Shown here piece after piece: positions 6,346 to 13,626 of a DNA stretch of 42,582 nucleotides. How positions within the stretch are numbered: the first letter of the stretch is position 1; each line of letters opens with the position of its first letter. Origin of the DNA: Anaerolineales bacterium UBA7227 (GTDB lineage: Bacteria; Chloroflexota; Anaerolineae; Anaerolineales; Villigracilaceae); NCBI GenBank assembly GCA_002473085.1, contig DKTP01000048.1:1-42582 (forward strand), in the 5' to 3' direction. Made by a program: the position numbers and the translations under genes. The notes under the pieces were generated by a model. The model saw only the letters and a program-made list of their open reading frames with translations. It searched no databases and was not told where the DNA came from.

Positions 6346-9083
6346 AGCGTCTCGTCTGGGCCGCGTGCGTCGTCGTGTGGCTGGCCGGCTCCCTCCAGCC
6401 CGTCCACGCGCAGACGCCGCGTCCGCCGGCGCAAGTGACCCGCCTGCTCAACGGCATGACGCCCGAGGAGCGCGTGGGACAGTTGTTCCTGGCGACGTTC
6501 CGCGGCGCGCAGGCGGAGGACGATTCGGAGATCGTGGACCTGATCGAAAATTTTCACGTTGGCGGCGTGATCCTGCTGGCTTCCAACGACAACTTCACCG
6601 CCGCGCCCAATACGCTGACCGATGCCCATCAGTTGATCGCCCGTTTGCAGGACGTGGAGCGGCAGGCCTCCACAGTCCAGACCTTGAATTCAAAAACGGG
6701 ACAACTGGTCACGCCCGCGTATGTGCCGCTCTGGGTTGGGATCGCGCAGGAGGGCAACGGCGCGCCGACCGACCAGATCATCAACGGCCTGACGCCCCTG
6801 CCCTCCGAGATGGCGCTGGGCGCCACCTGGCAGCCCGCGCTGGCCGAACAGGCAGGCGCGGTCGCCGGGCAGGAATTGTCCGCGCTGGGGTTTAACCTGT
6901 TCCTGGGCCCCTCGTTGGACGTGTTGGACCAGCCCTCCCCGGCCTCCAGCGGCGATTTGGGGACGCGCGTCTTCGGCGGCGACCCGTTTTGGGTGGGCGA
7001 GATGGGACGGGCCTACATCCGCGGCCTGCACACCGGCAGCGCCAATCGGATGCTGGTGGTCAGTAAGCACTTCCCCGGGCGCGGCAGCACCGACCGCCTG
7101 CCCGAAGAGGAAGTGTCCACCGTCCGCAAGTCGCTGGAGCAGCTCAAGCAGATTGAATTGGCGCCGTTCTTCGCGGTGACGGGGAACGCGCCCGACGCGG
7201 CCTCCTCCGCCGACGGCCTGCTCGTCTCGCACATCCGCTACCAGGGCTTCCAGGGCAACATCCGCGCCACCACGCGTCCGGTCAGTTTCGACGCGCAGGC
7301 GCTGGATGAAATTTTGAAACTCCCGCAATTTTCCGCCTGGCGCGACGCGGGCGGACTCATCGTCAGCGACGACCTGGGCAGCCGGGCCGTGCGCAACTTC
7401 TACGCGCCGGGCGATTCGGCTTTCAGTTCCCGTTTGATCGTCCGCGATGCGTTAATGGCCGGCAACGACCTGCTCTACCTCGGCAATATCTACACCGCCG
7501 ATCCCGAAGATCACAACGCCACAGTGGAAAAGATCCTGGCCTATTTTGTCCAGCGCTATGTGGACGACGCCGCCTTTGCTCAGCGCGTCGACGCGGCGGC
7601 GGAGCGGATTCTCACGCGCAAACTCGCCCTCTACGGCGGCTTCGACAGCGCCTCCGTCACGCCCGACGCGGACGGGCTGGCCGCGATCGGCGCCTCGAAT
7701 CAGACGACCCTCCAGGTGGCCAGTCAGGCCGCCAGTCTGATCAGCCCCGACCGCCAGGAACTGGACAGCGTTCTGCCCGAGCCGCCCGCTTCGAGCGAAT
7801 ACGTCGTGTTCCTCACCGACTCGAGTCTTGCCAGGCAATGCAGCGCCTGCCTCGACCAGCCCATGCTGGACGCCGGGGCTTTGCAGGCGGCGGCGCTGCG
7901 GCTGTATGGGCCGAGCGTGGGCGGACAGGCATTCGCCAGCCGGTTGAGTTCGTTTTCGTTCGCCGACCTCGCCAACCTGATGCGCGGCCTCCCGCCCGAA
8001 AACATGGAATCCAACCTGCGCCGCGCCAACTGGGTGGTCGTCTCCATGACCGACGCCTCGGCGGGCCAACCACAATTGATCAGCCGCTTCCTCGCCGAGA
8101 GGCAGGACCTGCTCCGTTCCAAAAAAGTCGTCCTGTTTTCGTTCGGCGCGCCCTACTACTTTGATTCCACCGACATTACCAAGATGACCGCCGTTTTTGC
8201 GCTATATAGCAAAACCCCCGCGTTTGTGGACGCGGCCGCGCGCATCCTCTACCGCGAACTGCCGCTGAGCGGACACTCCCCCGTCTCCATCCCAGGGACG
8301 GGGTATGAACTGATCTCCGTCACCGCTCCCGACCCGGACCAGGTCATCCCGCTCTCCCTGGACCTCCCGACGACTCCCGCCGCCCCGGCCGATCCCTCGT
8401 TGACGCCGGAGCCGACGGCCATCCCCTCCTTTAACCTGGGCGACACCGTCCGCGTCCGCGCCGGGACGATCCTCGACCATAACGGCAACCCCGTCCCGGA
8501 TAACACTGTGGTGCGTTTTTCCATTTCCATCAGCGGCGAAAACGGTCCCGTCCAACAGCAACAGGACGCCACGACTACAGGCGGCGTGGCGAACACATCT
8601 TTCCGAATTGATAAGCCCGGCGTGATGGAGGTGCGCGCTTCGAGCGAGCCGGCTTCCATCTCCCAGGTTTTGCAGTTGAACGTAAAAGAGAACGCGGCCG
8701 CGGTGGTCACCGTCATCGTCCCCGCGCCTTCCGAGACGGTTATGCCGACCGCCACCGCCACGCCTTCCCCCCCGGAGAACGACTTCGTCACGCTGGAAGG
8801 CCAGCCGCGGTTTGCCGGCTGGATGTTGACCCTCTTTGTGTTGGGCGGCGGCGCGCTCCTGGCCTGGTGGGTGGGAGGCGTTTGGGGAATGCCGCGCTGG
8901 AGCCTGCGATGGGCGTTGTGCGCGCTGGTGGGCGGCTTGCTGGCGTACAACTACCTGGCCTTCGGCCTGCCCGGTTCGGCGAAGTTGCTCCAGGCGGGCG
9001 GCGGCGGCGCGCTGGTTGGACTGACTCTGGTGGGGGAAATATTGGGCGCGCTGTGCGCGTGGCTGTGGATGCAGAGACGGTGA
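6342..9083 (+). CDS. Exported, membrane-anchored GH3-like (NagZ-like) protein with altered catalytic dyad
   Basis: The 913-residue protein has a signal peptide (1-23) and a glycoside hydrolase family 3 barrel of the beta-N-acetylhexosaminidase type, about 35-430. The nucleophile Asp343 is present in VSDDL. The motif normally reading KHFPGHG..T..DSH is KHFPGRGSTDRLPEEE at 242-257. The first His is Arg and the terminal Asp-Ser-His acid/base element is missing. A second, less clear region covers 450-640. An Ig-like domain (about 685-790) follows Pro/Thr spacers, then two or three membrane helices end the protein. It may use another acid, be a weak enzyme, or be a binding protein. The start overlaps the dehydratase stop (ATGA). 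The stop lies two bases from the convergent kinase stop. Confidence 0.85.
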   Translation: MKRLVWAACVVVWLAGSLQPVHAQTPRPPAQVTRLLNGMTPEERVGQLFLATFRGAQAEDDSEIVDLIENFHVGGVILLASNDNFTAAPNTLTDAHQLIARLQDVERQASTVQTLNSKTGQLVTPAYVPLWVGIAQEGNGAPTDQIINGLTPLPSEMALGATWQPALAEQAGAVAGQELSALGFNLFLGPSLDVLDQPSPASSGDLGTRVFGGDPFWVGEMGRAYIRGLHTGSANRMLVVSKHFPGRGSTDRLPEEEVSTVRKSLEQLKQIELAPFFAVTGNAPDAASSADGLLVSHIRYQGFQGNIRATTRPVSFDAQALDEILKLPQFSAWRDAGGLIVSDDLGSRAVRNFYAPGDSAFSSRLIVRDALMAGNDLLYLGNIYTADPEDHNATVEKILAYFVQRYVDDAAFAQRVDAAAERILTRKLALYGGFDSASVTPDADGLAAIGASNQTTLQVASQAASLISPDRQELDSVLPEPPASSEYVVFLTDSSLARQCSACLDQPMLDAGALQAAALRLYGPSVGGQAFASRLSSFSFADLANLMRGLPPENMESNLRRANWVVVSMTDASAGQPQLISRFLAERQDLLRSKKVVLFSFGAPYYFDSTDITKMTAVFALYSKTPAFVDAAARILYRELPLSGHSPVSIPGTGYELISVTAPDPDQVIPLSLDLPTTPAAPADPSLTPEPTAIPSFNLGDTVRVRAGTILDHNGNPVPDNTVVRFSISISGENGPVQQQQDATTTGGVANTSFRIDKPGVMEVRASSEPASISQVLQLNVKENAAAVVTVIVPAPSETVMPTATATPSPPENDFVTLEGQPRFAGWMLTLFVLGGGALLAWWVGGVWGMPRWSLRWALCALVGGLLAYNYLAFGLPGSAKLLQAGGGGALVGLTLVGEILGALCAWLWMQRR

Positions 9084-9085
9084 TT

Positions 9086-10078
9086 TTAGCGCATCAACGT
9101 GGCGATCAGGCTGAGCAGCAACAGTCCCACGCCGCCCCAGATCAGGATCGAATCGATGGGTTGGAAGTGAAAATCAATGCTGGCGGTTGTCGAGCGGATC
9201 GGGCCGAGCGGCCCGGTCGGCGTCTCGCGTGAACCGAAGATGTAGCCGCGGAATTCCTCCGCGTTTTGCGGCCGTTCGTCGGGATGAAGCGTCATGGCGC
9301 GCAGGACGGCGCGTTCGACGCGCAGGCTGATCTCAGGGTTGATCTGACGGGGCGCGACCAGCCGCGTCGGGTCGAGGAAGCGGATGCGGGCCTCGGCCGG
9401 CGGTTCGTTCGTCAACAGGTGATAGAGCGTCGCGCCGAAGGCGTAGATGTCGGAGCGCGCGTCGGTGTGGGCGCTGTCGCCGCCGTATTGTTCGAGCGGG
9501 GTGTAGAGCGCGGTGCCTTGTCCCTGGATGACCGTGATGGTGACCTCGTCGGGCGCCAGCACTTTGACGAGGCCGAAGTCCACGAGTTTGACGAGTCCGC
9601 TGGGCGTCAATTTAAGGTTGCTGGGTTTGATGTCGCGGTGGACGATGGGCGGTTCCTGGCTGTGCAGGTAGGTCAGCGCGTCGGCGATCTGGCCGGCCCA
9701 ATTGAGGACGGTCGCTTCGGGCAGGAATTGTTTTTTTCGGCGCGCCTCGAGCATGAGGGCGCGCAGGTCGCTGCCCGGCACGTAATCCATCACGAGGTAA
9801 TCGCGCTCGCCGATGGAAAAATAGTCGGAGACCTTGGGCAGGTTTTGGTGATCCAGGCGCGCCAACACAGTGGCCTCGCGCTGGAACTGTTCGCGGGCCT
9901 CCTGTAAAATGTGTTCGGGAAGGGCGCGGTCGTATTCGACTTCCTTGAGAGCGCAAAGACGGCCCTCGAGCCGCAGATCGTCGGCAAGATGGATGCTGCC
10001 CATGCCGCCCTGACCGATGCGTTCACGGATTTTATAGCGGCCGCGCAAGACCTCCCCGGGATTTGCCGGGAGGGACAT
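9086..10078 (-). CDS. Membrane-anchored Ser/Thr protein kinase (Hanks type)
   Basis: This is a 330-residue bacterial Ser/Thr kinase. The glycine loop is GQGGMG (22-27), the ATP lysine is Lys45 in ALKEV, the catalytic loop is HRDIKPSN (147-154) and DFG is at 167-169. A Pro/Gly-containing juxtamembrane stretch leads to one membrane helix (about 310-328), leaving almost nothing outside the cell. It therefore has no obvious extracellular sensor domain and is probably controlled from inside or by partners. It is divergent from an FHA-domain regulator across 157 bp, and FHA domains bind phosphothreonine. A kinase-reader pair is a reasonable inference. Confidence 0.95.
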   Translation of the reverse strand: MSLPANPGEVLRGRYKIRERIGQGGMGSIHLADDLRLEGRLCALKEVEYDRALPEHILQEAREQFQREATVLARLDHQNLPKVSDYFSIGERDYLVMDYVPGSDLRALMLEARRKKQFLPEATVLNWAGQIADALTYLHSQEPPIVHRDIKPSNLKLTPSGLVKLVDFGLVKVLAPDEVTITVIQGQGTALYTPLEQYGGDSAHTDARSDIYAFGATLYHLLTNEPPAEARIRFLDPTRLVAPRQINPEISLRVERAVLRAMTLHPDERPQNAEEFRGYIFGSRETPTGPLGPIRSTTASIDFHFQPIDSILIWGGVGLLLLSLIATLMR

Positions 10079-10235
10079 AAGAAGGACTCCGAAGCGGAAT
10101 GTGCAGGAATCTTGTTTCGGCGTGGTTCTGCACAGAAACGCTCTTTTCTGCTATATTATAAACGCCTTTGAGATTTTCTCCATTTCAACTGCCGGGCGAT
10201 ATTTTGCCGGTCGTTGAAAATGAATTTCATTTTTC

Positions 10236-10901
10236 ATGGATTTGTTGATGTCGGAAAAAACGGACGAATTTCCCCTCTTGATCGCGCAGGAAGGCCCCTT
10301 GAAGGGACAGCGCTGGTCCATTTCGCGCACGCTCGTGCTGGGACGCGAACATTCCTGCGACGTGATCATCGCGGACCGGCAGGTGTCGCGCTTCCACGCG
10401 CGCCTCACCCCCACTCCCGAAGGCGTGATGCTCGAAGACATGGGGAGCAAGAACGGGACGCATCGCAACGGCGAGGAACTATCCGCGCCGGTGATATTAC
10501 AGGACGGGGACGCGATCCAGGTTTCGCTGGCGCAGGAATTTACCTTCCTCACCTCCGATTCGACCATGCCGCTGGGCGAGGGCGCGGGCCGGCCCGGCCG
10601 CCTGGTGATGGAACTGCGTTCCCGGCGCGTTTGGGTGAACCAGCAGCAGGTGGCGCCTCCGCTTTCGGCCCAGCAATTCAAGTTGTTATGGATGCTCTAC
10701 GAAAAACAGGGACAAGTCATCAATCGCGCCGATCTGGTGACGGCGGTGTGGGGCGAGGAACAATCGGTCGGCGTCTCAGACCAGGCGCTGGACGCGCTCA
10801 TCCGCCGCCTGCGCGACCGTCTCGCCGCGCTCGACCGAAAACACCGTTACATCGACACCGTGCGCGGCCACGGGGTAAGGCTGGATAATCCCCCGGCGTA
10901 A
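10236..10901 (+). CDS. FHA domain fused to OmpR-type winged-helix DNA-binding domain
   Basis: The protein has up to 221 residues. An FHA domain at about 15-105 shows the phosphothreonine-binding pattern: Arg37 in GRE, Ser51 and the RFHA of 52-55, and KNGT at 72-75. A PhoB/OmpR-type winged helix occupies about 125-217, ending in the typical 'YIDTVRGHGVRL' strand. There is no receiver domain, so DNA binding is likely switched by phosphothreonine recognition rather than by Asp phosphorylation. The start is uncertain: ATG at 10236 or 10248, and neither has a good Shine-Dalgarno. A TATATT/TATAAA region near 10152-10162 could hold the promoter. The divergent Ser/Thr kinase is the obvious candidate partner. 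Confidence 0.9.
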   Translation: MDLLMSEKTDEFPLLIAQEGPLKGQRWSISRTLVLGREHSCDVIIADRQVSRFHARLTPTPEGVMLEDMGSKNGTHRNGEELSAPVILQDGDAIQVSLAQEFTFLTSDSTMPLGEGAGRPGRLVMELRSRRVWVNQQQVAPPLSAQQFKLLWMLYEKQGQVINRADLVTAVWGEEQSVGVSDQALDALIRRLRDRLAALDRKHRYIDTVRGHGVRLDNPPA

Positions 10902-10906
10902 AACGT

Positions 10907-10938
10907 AAAAACCAGGCCTCCTGCAGAGACCTGGTTTT
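10907..10938. terminator. Bidirectional Rho-independent terminator
   Basis: The arms AAAACCAGG (10907-10915) and CCTGGTTTT (10930-10938) pair perfectly, with A-runs and T-runs on both sides. It separates the convergent FHA regulator and PD-(D/E)XK-like genes, and its T-run reaches the stop codon of the latter. Confidence 0.9.
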
Positions 10939-10939
10939 T

Positions 10940-11434
10940 TTATTTTGCCCATTCCTCTTTTTTGATCTTCCGCAGATCTTCCAGGCGAATCTGCGCGATC
11001 TGGTCGGGACGGCCTTTACGCGTGTACGTTTTGTATTTGGCCTCCCGCGCCGACTCTACCCTCGCTGCGCGATCCACCGCGCGGCGGACGAATTGATACA
11101 GGTCGTGGCGGTCAATGACGAGGAACGAGTCCGCCGTTTCGAAGGCGATCCAGTTGGCCTTGCCAAATAACCAGCCGGCTTCGCCTCTGACGTTTCGGAA
11201 CTCGATCCAGACCCATTCGGGATTCAACCTCTCGTCGCTGCGGCTCTCCCGCTTCATGGCCTTAACTTCCACTTTGCGCGCGTAACCGTCTTTACGAATC
11301 TCGAAATCCCAATGCTCATGGATGTCCGCTTCCTTCGGCGCGGGCGTGACGGTCCAGCCGCGTGAACGCGCAGCGGCGGCAAACAGGTCTTCCGCGCGGC
11401 GGCCAAGTTGGAAGGAATCGCGATGGGCGGGCAT
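10940..11434 (-). CDS. PD-(D/E)XK-type nuclease-like protein, function unknown
   Basis: This 164-residue cytoplasmic protein has a candidate PD-(D/E)XK active site. Glu15 lies in an N-terminal helix (RRAED), Asp43 in WDFEI, and Glu56-Val-Lys58 forms the ExK strand (KVEVKAMK). The C-terminal third is highly charged and basic. Such folds include restriction, repair and Holliday-junction-type nucleases, but no methyltransferase or repair partner lies beside it, so the substrate is unknown. It is a single gene, convergent with the FHA regulator across a shared terminator. Confidence 0.65.
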   Translation of the reverse strand: MPAHRDSFQLGRRAEDLFAAAARSRGWTVTPAPKEADIHEHWDFEIRKDGYARKVEVKAMKRESRSDERLNPEWVWIEFRNVRGEAGWLFGKANWIAFETADSFLVIDRHDLYQFVRRAVDRAARVESAREAKYKTYTRKGRPDQIAQIRLEDLRKIKKEEWAK

Positions 11435-11517
11435 GGACTTTGTTATATCTCTTTGTTCTCTTTCAAGAGTGCGCCAATCTCGTTAAGCGCCTGAGAAAGT
11501 GTTCTTAACTTCTTTTT

Positions 11518-11599
11518 GTACACGGATTTGACGGATTGTACGGACAAACGCGGATTTTTTTAATGGTTCTATCCGCGAGAATCCGTAAAATCCGCGTAC
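11518..11599. repeat. Intergenic dyad built of 9-bp CGGATTnnn units
   Basis: A 20-bp left arm (11518-11537) matches the reverse complement of the right arm (11580-11599) at 18 of 20 positions. Each arm is made of near-repeats of about nine bases around CGGATT or AATCCG. Flanking GTTCTTAA and TTAAGAA extend the symmetry outwards. Around it, the gap from 11435 to 11818 holds only the possible 49-codon ORF at 11600-11749 and the promoter of the next gene. Confidence 0.75.
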
Positions 11600-11749
11600 T
11601 TAAGAAACAGTCTCTGAGACAATGTCGGTTCTGCAATAAGCCCGGCATCGAAGCAAACCGTTATAGTCGTCCGATGCCAGGCTGGTGAGTTGACCTTGAA
11701 TGTCTGCGCCTTTGATTCGGCGGGCGCGGGCGTTCGCGAAGGAATCCAT
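11600..11749 (-). CDS. Possible small leaderless ORF (49 aa), unknown
   Basis: A 49-codon frame runs from ATG at 11749 to TAA at 11600-11602. It begins MDSFANARARR and ends VSETVS, with two cysteines in RCRAYCR. The only support beyond an open frame is a TAAAAT box exactly six bases before the ATG, the spacing seen at other leaderless starts in this window. The stop codon lies at the outer edge of the adjacent dyad element. No family is recognised, and it could equally be a remnant or chance frame. Confidence 0.3.
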   Translation of the reverse strand: MDSFANARARRIKGADIQGQLTSLASDDYNGLLRCRAYCRTDIVSETVS

Positions 11750-11755
11750 GCGCCT

Positions 11756-11761
11756 ATTTTA
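11756..11761 (-). promoter_or_regulatory. Possible leaderless -10 box of the 49-codon ORF
   Basis: TAAAAT on the minus strand is followed by AGGCGC and then ATG. The block resembles the TPR-gene promoter (GTAAAATAAGCCC then ATG). Confidence 0.35.
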
Positions 11762-11780
11762 CACGATGACCTTCGGGTAC

Positions 11781-11809
11781 TTGCCTTCGGCATTCGATAG
11801 TGATAAACT
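11781..11809 (+). promoter_or_regulatory. Sigma-70-type promoter of the receiver/roadblock/HUH-like gene
   Basis: TTGCCT (11781-11786), a 17-bp spacer and TAAACT (11804-11809) lie just before the ATG at 11819. Transcription would begin within a few bases of the start codon, so the message is leaderless or nearly so. Confidence 0.55.
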
Positions 11810-11818
11810 TTGGCCGGC

Positions 11819-13480
11819 ATGCAAAAACTTGCGCTTGTTGTCTCGCCGCAAAGCAGTTTTGGCGCTTTATTGCGTTCCAGTCTCGAAGAGACTGGCCGTT
11901 TTCGCGTATTCATTGCCGCCGACGAGCCGACGGCGCTCACCCAACTCAAAAACGAAAATTGCGAGATGGCTTTTCTGGACGTGGACTTGGGGATGGAAGC
12001 CGTCCTGGAGATCGGACGCGCCCTGCGCGCGGCCCGCGCCGACGTTGAACTGATCGTCATCTCGGACGAGACCCTGCCGCCCGCGCTGGATCCACTCCGC
12101 CCGTGGAGGCTCCTCCGTAAACCGTTTTACCTGCCCGAACTGCTGGAAATGCTCGGCGTGGATTCTCCCGAGGAGTTGCCTGTGGACTTCGAAATGCCTG
12201 TCTCGACGCCCCAACCTCCCGAACTCGTATGGCTGGAGGACGTCAACAAAGCCGCCCAACGGCTGACGCGCCTCACGCTCGAATCCTCGGCGCAGGCCGC
12301 CCTCATCACGCGCGGCCGAAAGTTGTGGGCCTACGCCGGCGGACTTTCTCAGGAGACCGCCAACGAACTCGTCCGCATCGTCTCGCGCAACTGGGATGAG
12401 CAGCAGGGCGGCGACCTGCTCCGTTTTGCGCGGCTCGAAACCACCCGCGCCGAACACATGCTGTACGCCACTACTTTGTCCGAAGGAGTGGCGCTGGCGC
12501 TGGTCTTCGACGCCGAGACGCCCTTCGGCACCATTCGCTCTCAGGCCAGCGCGCTGGCGCGTTCGCTCGCCGTCGAGCGAACCGGCCCCGTCCCGCCGTT
12601 CACGCCCGAATTGATCGCCCGGCCCCGCCCGGCGCCCCCGCTCACAGCGGAGGAGGACGAGTTGGAAGGCCCGTCCATCTCCGAGATTCTGAGCGACATC
12701 CCCTCGCCGCTTCCCGCCCGGCGCGCTTCGTTGCAGGTCGAAGCGCCTGTCGAAACTCCCCTCGAATCCCCCCTCGTGTCCAAACCGACGACTAAACCGA
12801 TCGCGATCAATCCTTCCGCGCTGGAGACGCGTCCCTCCACGCCGCTCGCCGAGACCCGTGTCATCAGCCGCGAGTCGTCGCCGGCCATTCGCCTGAGCGA
12901 CGCGACCACCGATGAGACCGTGAAACACGAGATCGAAGAATTGGACGTGACCGCGCCGTCGAAGGTGAAGCGGCCGCTCACGCCGGTCCGCCCGCCGCAG
13001 CCCGGCGAATTGGACGAAACGAAGCCGCACTCGATCACCGAAGTGGCCGGGCGCGCCGCCCTGGACCCCGTCTCTCTGGGACTCTATCATCTCAACTACG
13101 CCTGTTTGATGGTGCCGCGCTTCAGTTCCCACTTTCTGACCGGCGACGTCGCCGCGAATTTGGGCGAATGGCTCCCGCAGATCTGCATCGCGTTTGGCTG
13201 GCGCCTGGAATTTCAGGCCGTGCGTCCCGAATACGTGCAGTGGGTGGTGAGCGTGCCGCCGAACACTTCGCCGGGCTATCTCATGCGCATCATGCGCCAG
13301 CAGACCTCGGAGAAAATCTTCTCGGATTTCCCGCGCTTGAAACGAGAAAACCCCTCGGGCGATTTTTGGGCGCCTGGATACCTCATCATGGGAGGCTCCC
13401 AACCGCACCCGTCGCAGCTTGTCAAGGACTATATCAAACGGACGCGCCAGCAACAAGGCGATTCCCAGCCGCGTCTGTAG
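11819..13480 (+). CDS. Receiver-like + roadblock-like + degenerate IS200/TnpA (HUH)-like fusion protein
   Basis: The protein has 553 residues and three apparent domains. Residues 1-115 resemble a response-regulator receiver: candidate Asp54 or Asp56 in FLDVD and Lys101-Pro102 at the usual KP position, but the N-terminal acidic pair is replaced by SPQ. Residues about 135-250 look like a roadblock/LC7 (MglB-like) domain. A Pro/Ser/Thr-rich linker covers about 255-410. Residues about 418-545 follow the IS200/IS605 Y1 transposase (RAYT-like) pattern strand by strand, including a VSxPP strand end, FWAPGY, and a VKDYIK helix that keeps the tyrosine (Tyr538). The HUH motif itself reads YVQ (472-474), so metal-dependent DNA nicking should be lost. 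I infer an exapted DNA- or RNA-binding module in a signalling protein. A TTG at 11810 is an alternative start. Confidence 0.75.
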   Translation: MQKLALVVSPQSSFGALLRSSLEETGRFRVFIAADEPTALTQLKNENCEMAFLDVDLGMEAVLEIGRALRAARADVELIVISDETLPPALDPLRPWRLLRKPFYLPELLEMLGVDSPEELPVDFEMPVSTPQPPELVWLEDVNKAAQRLTRLTLESSAQAALITRGRKLWAYAGGLSQETANELVRIVSRNWDEQQGGDLLRFARLETTRAEHMLYATTLSEGVALALVFDAETPFGTIRSQASALARSLAVERTGPVPPFTPELIARPRPAPPLTAEEDELEGPSISEILSDIPSPLPARRASLQVEAPVETPLESPLVSKPTTKPIAINPSALETRPSTPLAETRVISRESSPAIRLSDATTDETVKHEIEELDVTAPSKVKRPLTPVRPPQPGELDETKPHSITEVAGRAALDPVSLGLYHLNYACLMVPRFSSHFLTGDVAANLGEWLPQICIAFGWRLEFQAVRPEYVQWVVSVPPNTSPGYLMRIMRQQTSEKIFSDFPRLKRENPSGDFWAPGYLIMGGSQPHPSQLVKDYIKRTRQQQGDSQPRL

Positions 13481-13505
13481 AAGCGGCTATCTTGCCTGTG
13501 CGCGG

Positions 13506-13547
13506 CGCAGGGCGCGAGGACGGCCTCCCAGCGCTCTGCGTTTTTTT
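13506..13547 (+). terminator. Rho-independent terminator after the receiver/HUH-like gene
   Basis: CGCAGGGCG (13506-13514) pairs with CGCTCTGCG (13532-13540) with one G-T pair, followed by seven T residues (13541-13547). Confidence 0.8.
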
Positions 13548-13586
13548 GTTAAGGTAGACACGTCCACACGGAACATGCAATACAAA

Positions 13587-13621
13587 CTGAAAACCGATCG
13601 CTGATAACTGATCACTGGACT
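13587..13621. repeat. Heptameric repeat tract (CTGATCA/CTGATAA-type) before polA
   Basis: Five consecutive 7-bp units read CTGAAAA, CCGATCG, CTGATAA, CTGATCA and CTGGACT. It ends five bases before the polA ATG. The central units match the reverse complement of the units at 24863-24911. Confidence 0.6.
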
Positions 13622-13626
13622 AACCC

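Noticed and set aside
9084-9085. Regulatory space between the GH3-like and kinase genes
   Set aside because: The two convergent stop codons are separated by only two bases, and no hairpin is present.
11867-13456. A 529-codon minus-strand frame opposite the HUH-like gene
   Set aside because: Shadow composition (Arg/Gly/Asp-rich) without motifs; the plus strand has promoter, terminator and recognisable domains.
13150-13480. Active IS200-type insertion sequence
   Set aside because: The HUH histidines are missing, the domain is fused to receiver and roadblock-like domains, and no insertion-sequence hairpin ends flank it.
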